64,000 bases of DNA from Pseudomonadota bacterium (GTDB lineage: Bacteria; Pseudomonadota; Alphaproteobacteria; Rhizobiales; MH13). The position numbers and the translations under genes were made by a program. Under the pieces are notes generated by a model. The model ran no database searches. It saw only the letters and a list, made by a program, of their open reading frames with translations, and was not told where the DNA came from. Below are positions 1 to 8,518 of the stretch, piece by piece. Where the stretch lies: positions 248,001 to 312,000 of the forward strand of contig JBCCPK010000002.1 of the NCBI GenBank assembly GCA_039024915.1. The letters run 5' to 3'. The stretch's first letter is position 1. Each line of letters starts with the position of its first letter.

Positions 1-1571
1 TGGGTAACAACATCGATGCCCATGGCTTTGCCGACAGCCTGCGCAGCCGCAGCCCAGGGCTCGCCATTGATACCGGTGAGAATTGTGAAACGGCCTTGGC
101 CGACCAGATCAAGCGTCGAGTGTTTTCCACCTTCATGATCGTAGACCCAGGCATGAGGAATACGCGCACCCGGCCAGGTCGTGGGCTGATAATGGAGTTC
201 CGCGTCCAGCTCGAATGCCGGCTCCATCTGGCCATCGGTGACGACGGCGGACGACTTGTAGCGCTGGTTCATCTCAACGCCGTGGGCGTCGAACTCGTAC
301 TTCTTGAAGGCTATGGCATCGCGGATCGCCGCGCGTTGTTTTTCAGCTTCCTGATTCGCATCGCAGCGGGCGACCATATTGGCTTGCATGACCTCCGGGT
401 CAGTAGACTCAGTTAGGCCCAGCGCTTCGAAGATCGGACCGAATTCGCCGATAGACTGGTTGGCGCGGGTAACGATCTGCTTTGCGACCGGCGCTCGTTC
501 TTCGGTGTAGGTATCAAGCAGGCTATCGCCAGCCTCGCCTTTGACCACGGCCGCCATCTTCCACGCGAGGTTGAAGCTATCCTGGATCGACGTGTTGGAG
601 CCGAGCCCATTCGAGGGCGGGTGCCGGTGCGCGGCGTCGCCCATAATGAACACGCGGCCCGCCTGCATGTTCGTCGCGTACATATTGTTGACGGTCCAGG
701 TCGAAACAGACGTGATCTTTGGTTCGATCGTCTGGTCACCTACCAGGTCCCGGACAACCTTGGTCGCAAACGCATCCGTCACCTCTGGCGCCGGTTGGTT
801 GATGTCGTAACCCCACACGATCAACCACTCATCCCAAGGGCGAACCATGCGGACGAGGCCCATACCGATGCCACCAACATCAGCGCCTGGTTGAACGACC
901 CAATAAAGGACTGACGGACGATGAGCGACGTACTTAGAAAGGTCGGCTTTGAAAATAATGTTCATGGAACCGCCCACGCCCATCTGCCCTTCAAACGGCA
1001 GGTTTTCGAGCTCGGCAACCTTCGAGTTGCCACCATCGGCACCGATCAGGTAGCGCGAGCGGATTTGAAACTCCTTGCCTGACAACCGATCAAGGCAGGT
1101 GGTGGTCACACCGTCGGCGTCCTGTTCGTGGCGCAGGTATTCGGTCGACAGGCGTGCCTGCGTACCGCGTGAGCAGGCGGTCTTGAACAGAAGCGGCTCC
1201 ATAAAGGTCTGCGGCAGATCGTTCATCATTGTGGGCGAAGCCAGCAGATGTTCAGCCTTCGACATGGGGTGATTGCCCCAGCTTTTCATGCGACCGATTT
1301 CTTCGCCAGCAAGGCTCTCGCAAAACACGTTTTCGCCCATCAGTTCCTGATGCGCAGCGAACATGTAAGCCTCGTCCTCGACGTCTTTGCCCAAGTCCCG
1401 CAGGACCTCCATTGTGCGCTGGTTTGTGATGTGCGCGCGCGGCGTATTGGCGAGCCAACGGTAGCGATTCACGGCTATGTTCGCGACGCCGTAGGTCGAC
1501 AGAAGCGCGGCCATGGACGAGCCGGCAGGACCCGTGCCGATGATCAGGACGTCGGTTGTGATGTCAGCCAT
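1..1571 (-). CDS. TfdB-like FAD aromatic hydroxylase (partial)
   Basis: This is a class A flavin monooxygenase of the 2,4-dichlorophenol/phenol/resorcinol hydroxylase family, which puts an ortho hydroxyl on a phenol using NAD(P)H and O2. The frame is open from the ATG at 1571 to the window edge (about 523 codons), so the C-terminus is missing. Visible motifs are the FAD-binding GTGPAG at residues 12-17, a mid-protein DG motif (GADGG) and the second FAD motif GDAAHRHPP near residue 311. The start overlaps the end of the upstream permease gene by 8 nt, so it is the last visible gene of the importer operon. With maleylacetate reductase in the same operon, a resorcinol- or chlorophenol-like substrate is plausible. 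The exact substrate is inference. Confidence 0.88.
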   Translation of the reverse strand, partial: MADITTDVLIIGTGPAGSSMAALLSTYGVANIAVNRYRWLANTPRAHITNQRTMEVLRDLGKDVEDEAYMFAAHQELMGENVFCESLAGEEIGRMKSWGNHPMSKAEHLLASPTMMNDLPQTFMEPLLFKTACSRGTQARLSTEYLRHEQDADGVTTTCLDRLSGKEFQIRSRYLIGADGGNSKVAELENLPFEGQMGVGGSMNIIFKADLSKYVAHRPSVLYWVVQPGADVGGIGMGLVRMVRPWDEWLIVWGYDINQPAPEVTDAFATKVVRDLVGDQTIEPKITSVSTWTVNNMYATNMQAGRVFIMGDAAHRHPPSNGLGSNTSIQDSFNLAWKMAAVVKGEAGDSLLDTYTEERAPVAKQIVTRANQSIGEFGPIFEALGLTESTDPEVMQANMVARCDANQEAEKQRAAIRDAIAFKKYEFDAHGVEMNQRYKSSAVVTDGQMEPAFELDAELHYQPTTWPGARIPHAWVYDHEGGKHSTLDLVGQGRFTILTGINGEPWAAAAQAVGKAMGIDVVT

Positions 1572-2667
1572 TGGAGGTTTCCTCGGTTGTGTTTTTGATT
1601 GGTTTGGAAGAAGCGAGCATGCCGCCGGTCAGGCGACGGCGCACGGGGAACAGTTCGATGCCAGTGCGTGATGAGATAAGGCCCCACAGGCCCTTGGGGG
1701 CGAACAGCATGATGATGATGCCGATGACGCCAAGCAGCATGAGGTACCAGGTGCCGTAGTCCGCCAGCAGCGACTGCAGCACGAAAAAGACAATCACACC
1801 TATGATCGGCCCTTCGATGGTGCCTATGCCACCGATAACGACGATGAACAGGACGAAGGCCGTCCAGTCCGTCACGGAGAACGCGGCGTCCGGTGAGATG
1901 CGCGCCTTCTGCAGGTAAATCAGCGCGCCCGTCAGGCCGGTGCCAAAGGCGGAAACAAGGAAGACGGTCCACTTCATGCGCACAGCATCGACGCCAACTG
2001 ACTTCGCCGCTTCGATGTTGTCGCGCACCGCCGCCAGCGCGAGCCCGCGCTTGGTGCGCAAGAGCCAGTAGATGCCGCCGATGGTCGCGACTGCCAGAAT
2101 GACGGCCAGCCAGTAGGACAGGATGTCCCGTGCGGCGGAGTTGCGGACCCCAAAGACCGTTTCGATCGTCTCGCTCATCCACAGATCGCGTGTGGCATCG
2201 CGGGGCAGCGAGGTGCCAGTGCCACCGCCCACGGCCTTCCATTGCGACGTGAGCAATCGGACGACTTCGGCGATCACCCAGGTACCGATAGCGAAATACG
2301 CGCCTTGCAGGCGGAAGGCGAAGAACGCGGTCGGGATAGCGAGAAGCACCGCGACCACGCCGCCCAGTAAAATGGCCGGCACCGGATCGAGACCAGCAAG
2401 GATCACGACACCGAACATGGCGTAGGCACCGATACCGACAAAGGCCTGCTGGCCGATCGAGACCAGGCCGCCATAGCCCGCGAGCAGGTTCCAGAACTGA
2501 GCCAGCACCAGCATGGTCAGGATAAAGAACAGGTCCTGGATTAGGCTGCGTGACGCAAAGGCTGGCAGCGCCACCAGTACGAGGATCAGGATCAGGGCCG
2601 AAAGCCCCGCGATACGGGAAACCGCTGTGCCTGTGTGGACGGCGTAAGGAACGGCTTGATCGGTCAT
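1564..2667 (-). CDS. livM: Branched-chain-type ABC permease LivM
   Basis: This is an inner-membrane permease of the LivM family (367 residues), one of two permeases of a HAAT-type importer. It has many hydrophobic segments beginning with a long one near residues 20-38, and the family-typical stretch GYGGLVSIGQQAFVGIGAYA. It lies 10 nt after livH and overlaps the hydroxylase start, so it is co-transcribed with both. HAAT importers carry branched-chain amino acids, but many members in aromatic gene clusters carry aromatic acids. The hydroxylase and maleylacetate reductase in this operon favour an aromatic substrate (inference). Confidence 0.93.
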   Translation of the reverse strand: MTDQAVPYAVHTGTAVSRIAGLSALILILVLVALPAFASRSLIQDLFFILTMLVLAQFWNLLAGYGGLVSIGQQAFVGIGAYAMFGVVILAGLDPVPAILLGGVVAVLLAIPTAFFAFRLQGAYFAIGTWVIAEVVRLLTSQWKAVGGGTGTSLPRDATRDLWMSETIETVFGVRNSAARDILSYWLAVILAVATIGGIYWLLRTKRGLALAAVRDNIEAAKSVGVDAVRMKWTVFLVSAFGTGLTGALIYLQKARISPDAAFSVTDWTAFVLFIVVIGGIGTIEGPIIGVIVFFVLQSLLADYGTWYLMLLGVIGIIIMLFAPKGLWGLISSRTGIELFPVRRRLTGGMLASSKPIKNTTEETSNG

Positions 2668-2677
2668 GTGCGCGTCC

Positions 2678-3541
2678 TTAGTCCACGACCCGCGGGAACA
2701 GCCCGCGCGGACGGATTAGAAGAACGATGAGAAAGGCGACATGGCCGGCGAGTATCTGCCACTCGGGGTTGATGGCGGCGCCAACGGTTTGCGCGACCCC
2801 GATGATGATCCCGCCCAGCAACGTGCCCCAGAGAGAACCAAGACCTCCGATGATCACGGCCTCGAAGGCATAGATCAGGCGCGCCGGCCCGATGTTCGGA
2901 TCGAAGTTCGCCCGCATGCCGAGATAGAGTGCGGCGATGGTCACAATGATGAGCGCGATGCCCGTTGCCATGGCGAAGATGTTCGCGGGCTTGATGCCCA
3001 TCAGGCTGGCCGTGATCGCGTCGTCGGACGTGGCACGAAAAGCCCGGCCCAGCTCAGTGCGGTAGAAAATCTGGTTCAGCACAACGATCACCAAAACAGC
3101 GGACCCAAAGGTCAGCAGCGGCAGGACGCCTAGGTTGATCGATCCCAGTTCGACCGATGCGGTGGAAATCGCTCCGGTCGGAAGCCGTTGGCTGTCAGCG
3201 GAGAAGCCTTCCAGCATCGCGTTTTGCAAGACGACCGACAGGCCAAAGGTCACAAGCAGCGGCGGGAGAATGTCATCGCCGAGCACGCGGTTGAGCATCA
3301 CCTTCTGCAGGCCATACCCCAGCGCAAACATCAAAGGCATGGCTATGGCAGCCGCGATAAAAGGGGACAGGCCAGTTAGCGAGACAACGACCAGGATCAG
3401 ATAGGCCCCCATGACGATGAGGTCGCCATGGGCGAGGTTCACGAGCCGCATAATTCCGAAAACGAGCGACAGACCGGCAGCGAACAAGGCATAGAGCCCG
3501 CCTAGCAGAATGCCTTGGACAATGGTGTCGACCCAGATCAT
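2678..3541 (-). CDS. livH: Branched-chain-type ABC permease LivH
   Basis: This is a LivH-family inner-membrane permease of 287 residues with about eight hydrophobic segments. The N-terminal part carries the typical GLSLVFGIMRLVNLAHGDLI stretch. Its ATG overlaps the stop of the upstream ATPase gene by 4 nt (ATGA), which implies translational coupling. It should pair with LivM (1564-2667) to form the membrane channel of the importer in this operon. Confidence 0.93.
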   Translation of the reverse strand: MIWVDTIVQGILLGGLYALFAAGLSLVFGIMRLVNLAHGDLIVMGAYLILVVVSLTGLSPFIAAAIAMPLMFALGYGLQKVMLNRVLGDDILPPLLVTFGLSVVLQNAMLEGFSADSQRLPTGAISTASVELGSINLGVLPLLTFGSAVLVIVVLNQIFYRTELGRAFRATSDDAITASLMGIKPANIFAMATGIALIIVTIAALYLGMRANFDPNIGPARLIYAFEAVIIGGLGSLWGTLLGGIIIGVAQTVGAAINPEWQILAGHVAFLIVLLIRPRGLFPRVVD

Positions 3542-4245
3542 GCGGCTGCTCCAAAATAGGCATTATGGATCGCGTCCCGCGAGAGGCTGGCGGGCGTGCC
3601 GGTTAACGTGACCCGACCCTCCATCATGCAGTAAAGGCGATCGGCGACCTTCATGGCCTGCCCGATGTCCTGCTCGACCACGATCATCGAGGCGCCGGCT
3701 TGTTTAATCTTCGGCACCGCCTGATAGATGTCCTTGATCACCACCGGCGCGAGGCCGAGAGAGATCTCATCGCACAGTAGAACCCGCGGATTGCTCATCA
3801 AGGCGCGGCCGATGGCGACCATCTGCTGTTGACCGCCTGATAGGGCCGTGCCGGGGTTCTTCCGGCGTTCCTTGAGGATCGGGAAGAGGTCGTAGATCGT
3901 TTCCAGCGACCAATGGCCGGCGGTCTTGCGGCCATAGGTACCGATAAGAAGGTTCTCTTCGACCGACAGGGACGGGAAGAGCTTCCGCCCCTCGGGCACC
4001 ATCGCAACGCCCTGCGCCATGATCGTGTCCGCCGATGCGTTGCCGATCGGCGCGCCATCGAGCGTGACCATGTTGGACTCGTTGGTCAGAACGCCCGAGA
4101 TCGAGCGCATCAGCGTGGTCTTGCCCGCGCCATTGGCGCCAATAATCGCGATGGTCTCGCCTTCCTCAAGCGCGATGTCGACGCCGAAAAGCGCTTGGAA
4201 GTCTCCGTAGTGAGCGGTTAGCGTGTGGGTGGAAAGCAGGGCCAT
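3538..4245 (-). CDS. livF: ABC importer ATPase LivF
   Basis: This is one of the two ATPases of the HAAT-type importer (235 residues from the ATG at 4245). It has a Walker A GANGAGKTT, a signature LSGGQQQMVAIGRAL and a Walker B LLCDE followed by ISLGLAP. The frame is open further upstream, but starting at MALLSTHTL gives the normal LivF length and a TGATG junction with livG. It works with LivG, LivH, LivM and the binding protein at 5045-6310. Confidence 0.93.
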   Translation of the reverse strand: MALLSTHTLTAHYGDFQALFGVDIALEEGETIAIIGANGAGKTTLMRSISGVLTNESNMVTLDGAPIGNASADTIMAQGVAMVPEGRKLFPSLSVEENLLIGTYGRKTAGHWSLETIYDLFPILKERRKNPGTALSGGQQQMVAIGRALMSNPRVLLCDEISLGLAPVVIKDIYQAVPKIKQAGASMIVVEQDIGQAMKVADRLYCMMEGRVTLTGTPASLSRDAIHNAYFGAAA

Positions 4246-4964
4246 CAGACGTCGATCCCCAAATAGATTTCCTTGACTTCTTTCGACTCCATGATCGCGT
4301 CCGGCTCGCCGATGCCGATCACCTTGCCGAAGTCCAGCACCAGAAGCCGGTCGACAACCGAGGTCAGCGCATGCAGCACGTGCTCGATCCAGATAATGGT
4401 CACACCCTCGGCGTGGATGGCCTTGATGGTCTCGACCAGCGCGTGGCACTCGCCTTCGGTGAGCCCGCCGGCGATCTCGTCCAGGAGCAACAACTTCGGG
4501 TGCGTCGCCATCGCCCGCGCGAGCTCAAGCCGTTTGCGTTCCAGCAGCGATAGCGAACCGGACGTCTGGTTGGCGCGATGGATCAGCTCAGTGCGCTCAA
4601 GGATAACCGCGCACTGCCGCATCACTTCGCTTTCGGAGTGCTGACGGCCGTGGGTCGCGGCAACCAGCAGGTTCTCGTAGACCGTCAGATGGGTGAACGG
4701 CTGCGGGATCTGGAAGGACCTGCCCACGCCGGACACGCAGCGCTGCATCGCCGGCACGCGTGTGACATCGCGCCCTTCAAAATGGATAGTTCCCAGATCG
4801 GCGGGCAGATTGCCGGTGATCAGGTTGAACAAGGTGGATTTGCCCGCACCGTTCGGGCCGATGATGCCCAGCGCCTGGCCTTCTGGAACCTCGAACGAGA
4901 CATCATCGGTCACCTTCAGGGCTCCAAAGCTCTTTGACACGTTCTGTAAGGCAAGCATGGTCAT
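4245..4964 (-). CDS. livG: ABC importer ATPase LivG
   Basis: This is the second ATPase of the importer (239 residues). It has a Walker A GPNGAGKST and a Walker B LLLLDEIAGGL. The signature loop reads LSLLERKRLELARA, the variant often seen in LivG proteins, in place of LSGGQ. I chose the ATG at 4964 because GGAG lies 6 nt upstream; a second ATG at 4958 is also possible. The gap to the binding-protein gene upstream holds a perfect 8-bp stem hairpin. Confidence 0.92.
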   Translation of the reverse strand: MTMLALQNVSKSFGALKVTDDVSFEVPEGQALGIIGPNGAGKSTLFNLITGNLPADLGTIHFEGRDVTRVPAMQRCVSGVGRSFQIPQPFTHLTVYENLLVAATHGRQHSESEVMRQCAVILERTELIHRANQTSGSLSLLERKRLELARAMATHPKLLLLDEIAGGLTEGECHALVETIKAIHAEGVTIIWIEHVLHALTSVVDRLLVLDFGKVIGIGEPDAIMESKEVKEIYLGIDV

Positions 4965-5005
4965 GACCAGCTCCAAAACCGTGCGGGTTGGGAGGTTTGG
5001 TGGGA

Positions 5006-5034
5006 CCGGGCGCCAACCAATGATCAGCGCCCGG
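5006..5034 (-). other. Intercistronic hairpin between binding protein and livG
   Basis: CCGGGCGC at 5006-5013 pairs perfectly with GCGCCCGG at 5027-5034 around a 13-nt loop. It sits in the 80-nt gap between the binding-protein stop and livG. No U-run follows, so it is more likely an mRNA-stabilising or attenuating hairpin that keeps binding-protein expression above that of the ATPases and permeases (inference). Confidence 0.6.
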
Positions 5035-5044
5035 AAGCTAGCCG

Positions 5045-6310
5045 CTAGGCGATTTCTTCCATCGTCCCACCAGTGGGGATCGACGGATGGTCGGTATTGT
5101 CGACGATGACCAGATCGTAGCCGCCGCCTTCGTTCAGACGCCACTGACCGCCGACGAGCGGTGTTTTCGCGATGTTGCGCGCGGCGAACGGAGGCAGGCC
5201 CGCTCCGTTGAAGGCGATCGGGCCAACAACGGTGTCGAGATTGGACGCGGCGATGGCGTCGGCAACCTCATCGCCATCGCGGCTATCCTCGACGCGGGCC
5301 ATCACATCGACCGCCAATTCAAACAGTGCGTGGACGAAGCCGATCGGTTGGGTCCACTGCCGACCTGTCTCGCTGGTGTAAGCCTCGGCGACTTGGCCTG
5401 CCGTCAGCCCATTGATGGATGATGCAAATGGATGGCTCGGTGACCACCACACCTCGGAAGACAGATTGTGGCCGGTGTCACCCAGAGCTTGGACCGCTTG
5501 CGGAAACAGGATCGCCTTTCCGACGGATGCCGCTTTTGGGGTGAAGCCCTGCTGCTTAGCCTGTGTCCAAAACGTCGTAAAATCTGGCGGGATCGGCACG
5601 CCGGTCACGATCTCAACGTCAGCAGATTTGAAGGCATTGATCTGTGCAGTGAAATCATCGGTCAGATTTTGATACCGTCCCGTATCGGTCAGCGTGTAGC
5701 CCTGCTCAGCCAAAACCGGAGGAAAGCCGACATTGGGGTCGCCCCACGCGTTACCGTCACCGTCGTTGGGGTACAGTGCACCAACAGACTGGTTGGTCGA
5801 AAGCTGCGCCCACATGGCGGTAAAGACCGAGATGATGTCTTCAAGGCCCCAGAAAAAGTGGAAAGCGTAGTCGAACGGCTGCCAGCTTGATGGGTCGCCG
5901 GGATTGCCCTGCTGTCCGATGAACCACGGCTGCCAGGGCGCCACGGTCGAGATCACGGGGACACCTTCTAGCTCGGCGGTGGTTGCGACAGGGTTGGTCG
6001 TCTCGGGCGTTGAGGCGACGAGGAGGAGATCAACTTCATCGTCGATGATCAGCTCTTGAGCGACTTCGGCAGCCCGATTTGGATTAGACTGACTATCCTT
6101 GACGATAACCTCGAAATTCTCGGCGACAGCGGCCTGCGCGAAGTTGGAGAGGATAAAATTGTCGGCCTCCGCGAACGCGGCAAGCGGACCCGATTGCGGG
6201 CTCACATAGCCAAGCTTGATGCGGGCGCCCTGCGCGATGGCGGGCATCGGGAACGCACTAACTGCGGCGGCTGCGGCGGTTCCTTTCAAAAGTGTACGAC
6301 GTGAAATCAT
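5045..6310 (-). CDS. Periplasmic binding protein of the Liv-type importer
   Basis: This is a periplasmic solute-binding protein of the LivJ/Peripla_BP_6 family (421 residues). The N-terminus is a twin-arginine signal, SRRTLLKG at residues 3-10, followed by an Ala-rich hydrophobic stretch and a likely cleavage after AIAQG. The mature part begins IKLGYVSPQSGPLA, typical of the family. It lies 30 nt after maleylacetate reductase and before livGFHM. Its ligand is probably the aromatic compound degraded by the flanking enzymes (inference). The Tat signal implies export after folding. Confidence 0.9.
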   Translation of the reverse strand: MISRRTLLKGTAAAAAVSAFPMPAIAQGARIKLGYVSPQSGPLAAFAEADNFILSNFAQAAVAENFEVIVKDSQSNPNRAAEVAQELIIDDEVDLLLVASTPETTNPVATTAELEGVPVISTVAPWQPWFIGQQGNPGDPSSWQPFDYAFHFFWGLEDIISVFTAMWAQLSTNQSVGALYPNDGDGNAWGDPNVGFPPVLAEQGYTLTDTGRYQNLTDDFTAQINAFKSADVEIVTGVPIPPDFTTFWTQAKQQGFTPKAASVGKAILFPQAVQALGDTGHNLSSEVWWSPSHPFASSINGLTAGQVAEAYTSETGRQWTQPIGFVHALFELAVDVMARVEDSRDGDEVADAIAASNLDTVVGPIAFNGAGLPPFAARNIAKTPLVGGQWRLNEGGGYDLVIVDNTDHPSIPTGGTMEEIA

Positions 6311-6340
6311 GTCATCCTCCCGAGATGATCGTTGCTGTTC

Positions 6341-7414
6341 TTATGATGTTGGTTCGTCGCCAGCCCATGCCGCCTGAAGCAGCGTGAGAATAGCTTGCCG
6401 TTCAACCGGCCGTGGATTCGGATAGGGCTTGCTGACCGCCAGGTCCGCCGCGCGTTCGAGGTCGGACTCTTTCAAGCCCAACTCTCTGAGTGCCAGGGGC
6501 GCGCCCACCGAACCGGCGAATGCGTGAAGCGATGCGCCGGGTTCATTACCGCCAAATAGATCGCAGATGGGTTGCAGTTCATCGCTGGCGGCCACACCGT
6601 TATAGGCAATGGCGTGTGGCAAGACGATCGCGTGGGTCTCAGCGTGCGGCAGATCGAACGAGCCGCCCAACGTGTGGCAAAGCTTATGATGCAGCGCCAT
6701 GCCGACCTGACCAAGGACGGACCCGCACAGCCAGGCGCCGTAAAGGGTTTCACCGCGCGCATGCAAATCGCCCGGCTTATCAATCACCGCCGGCAAGGCA
6801 CGCTGGAACGCCGCCAGACCTTCGATGGCCAGCATGGTCGATACTGGATTGCGGTTAACCGCGTAAAGCGCCTCAGCAGCATGCGCCATTGCGTTAAGCG
6901 CGCTGGTAACCGTCATAGGGACGGGCAGTGTCGCGACCAATTCGGCGTCGTAAAGAATGACCTCCGGCTGGATTTTCGGGTCCGTCACGGTGGTCTTCAC
7001 CCCGTTCTCGGTCTGGCCAAGGATCGCAGTGGCTTCAGAGCCTGCATAGGTGGTTGGGATCACGATCTGCGGAAGGTCCGTCTGGTATGCGATGGCCTTG
7101 CCAAGGCCCGTGGTCGACCCACCGCCGAGAGCAACCACACAATCCGCTTCAACGCTCTTGGCATGCGCGATCGCATCAGCTGTCACGTCCACGGGCGTGT
7201 GCATTGTCGCTTTCGTGTAGACCCCCGCGGCCTTTCCATTGAGCTTTGCCGCCATATCCAGGGCGCCATCTGCCTGCGGCGGCGTCGAAAGGACCAAGGC
7301 ACGGGAGCAACCAAGCCGGTCAATTTCCGCTTCGATCTCGGCACGCACGCCGGCTCCAAAGCGCACACGAACCGCCGTGTTTTGAGCTTCGAATGATGGC
7401 TGGAAATGCGTCAC
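6341..7414 (-). CDS. Maleylacetate reductase
   Basis: This is an iron-type alcohol dehydrogenase family member that reduces maleylacetate to 3-oxoadipate with NAD(P)H, the step after ring cleavage of hydroxyquinol or chlorocatechols. Visible features are VALGGGSTTGLGKAIA (nucleotide binding), a TYAGSEAT stretch, and the metal-binding region HHKLCHTLGG followed by HAETHAIVLPH. I chose the GTG at 7414 because GGAGG lies just upstream and it gives 357 residues, the usual length; a longer frame opens at 7474. It is the first gene of the importer/hydroxylase operon and is divergent from the LysR gene. Confidence 0.9.
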   Translation of the reverse strand: MTHFQPSFEAQNTAVRVRFGAGVRAEIEAEIDRLGCSRALVLSTPPQADGALDMAAKLNGKAAGVYTKATMHTPVDVTADAIAHAKSVEADCVVALGGGSTTGLGKAIAYQTDLPQIVIPTTYAGSEATAILGQTENGVKTTVTDPKIQPEVILYDAELVATLPVPMTVTSALNAMAHAAEALYAVNRNPVSTMLAIEGLAAFQRALPAVIDKPGDLHARGETLYGAWLCGSVLGQVGMALHHKLCHTLGGSFDLPHAETHAIVLPHAIAYNGVAASDELQPICDLFGGNEPGASLHAFAGSVGAPLALRELGLKESDLERAADLAVSKPYPNPRPVERQAILTLLQAAWAGDEPTS

Positions 7415-7497
7415 GTTACCTCCGGAACGCGCCTTTCGAGGGCGTCTTTTCCTTGATTGGCGAAACGCTAGCACGCAATTTTTGTGGTCTTGATCGA

Positions 7498-7528
7498 ATT
7501 AAATGCGCTTAATATAACTCCATGTTAT
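7498..7528. promoter_or_regulatory. Tandem LysR-type T-N11-A palindromes
   Basis: Two adjacent dyads lie in the short divergent promoter: ATTAA-ATGCGC-TTAAT at 7498-7513 and ATAAC-TCCAT-GTTAT at 7514-7528. Each contains a T-N11-A, the core of LysR-family operators. The second overlaps the lysR start codon (7527), which suggests autorepression. The two together may be recognition and activation sites for the divergent operon. Assignment to the adjacent regulator is inferred from position. Confidence 0.55.
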
Positions 7529-8477
7529 GAAGTTTGACCCGCGACACCTCGAAATACTGGCCGCTATCGTTGACCGTGGTGGCCTTACGGAAGGGGCTGA
7601 CGCTCTTGGGAAATCCCAACCGAGCATTTCGAGAACCCTTGCTCAACTCGAGGCTCGCGTTGGCAGCCCGTTGTTTGAAAAGCACAAGCGCCCACTGCAA
7701 CCGACAGAGCTCTGCCTGACGCTCGCGATCGAAGGGCGAAAAGTTCTGGCTGCTAGCCAAAGTGCATCAGATACCGTCCGCCGCTACCTGGACGGTCGCT
7801 CAGGTATCGTCCGCGTGGGCGGGACACCCATCTTCATGGACGGGGTGATTTCGGGAATGATTGCTGACTTCCAGACGGCCCAGCCGGATGTGCGCATTGA
7901 GCAATCGTATGACTACGCACACGAGCTTATGGAGCGGCTCAAGACGGGTAGCCTTGACCTCGCTATCTGTCCCATGAAGCCTCAGGCGATTACGGGCGAA
8001 TTCACGTTTACGAGCATTCTGCCTGGGCGCAACGTCATAGCATGCGGCGCGGCACATCCAGTTGCAAACCGCAGTTCGGTGACGCTTTCAGATATTGCCC
8101 CTTACCCCTGGATTGCACCGCCCACGAACAGCCCTCTGTATGAGGATCTTAGGAGCGTTTTGAGCAGTATTGGTATGCGAGACTTCCGGGTCAGCTTCTC
8201 CGGCGGGTCTCTCACCTCGATCGTCAACATTCTCGAGCGTTCTGATGCACTCACCGTTCTCCCCTACTCCGTGGTTTTCACGCTGCGTCGGCAGAAGGCT
8301 CTAGCCGCTCTTTCGATCAAGATCGGCCACCCGGAGCGAGACTTGGGTGTTCTGTACAAAAAAGACGCGGCACTCGGACCAACGGTTCAGAGATTTAGAA
8401 AGTTCATAGTCCGCGAATTCGACACCCTGGCAGGCACAATAATCCGTCACGAGCAGAACGCCCTCTGGCGAGATTAA
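7527..8477 (+). CDS. LysR-family transcription regulator
   Basis: This is a LysR-type regulator of 316 residues. The winged helix-turn-helix is at about residues 15-50 (GGLTEGADALGKSQPSISRT), and a periplasmic-binding-like effector domain starts near residue 95 (IVRVGGTPIF). It is transcribed away from the maleylacetate reductase operon across a 112-nt gap holding two T-N11-A dyads. It probably activates that operon in response to the aromatic substrate or an intermediate (inference from layout). Confidence 0.93.
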   Translation: MKFDPRHLEILAAIVDRGGLTEGADALGKSQPSISRTLAQLEARVGSPLFEKHKRPLQPTELCLTLAIEGRKVLAASQSASDTVRRYLDGRSGIVRVGGTPIFMDGVISGMIADFQTAQPDVRIEQSYDYAHELMERLKTGSLDLAICPMKPQAITGEFTFTSILPGRNVIACGAAHPVANRSSVTLSDIAPYPWIAPPTNSPLYEDLRSVLSSIGMRDFRVSFSGGSLTSIVNILERSDALTVLPYSVVFTLRRQKALAALSIKIGHPERDLGVLYKKDAALGPTVQRFRKFIVREFDTLAGTIIRHEQNALWRD

Positions 8478-8518
8478 GCGTCAATACACTGTGCCATCGC
8501 AGGGCTGTGGCCTTGCCT

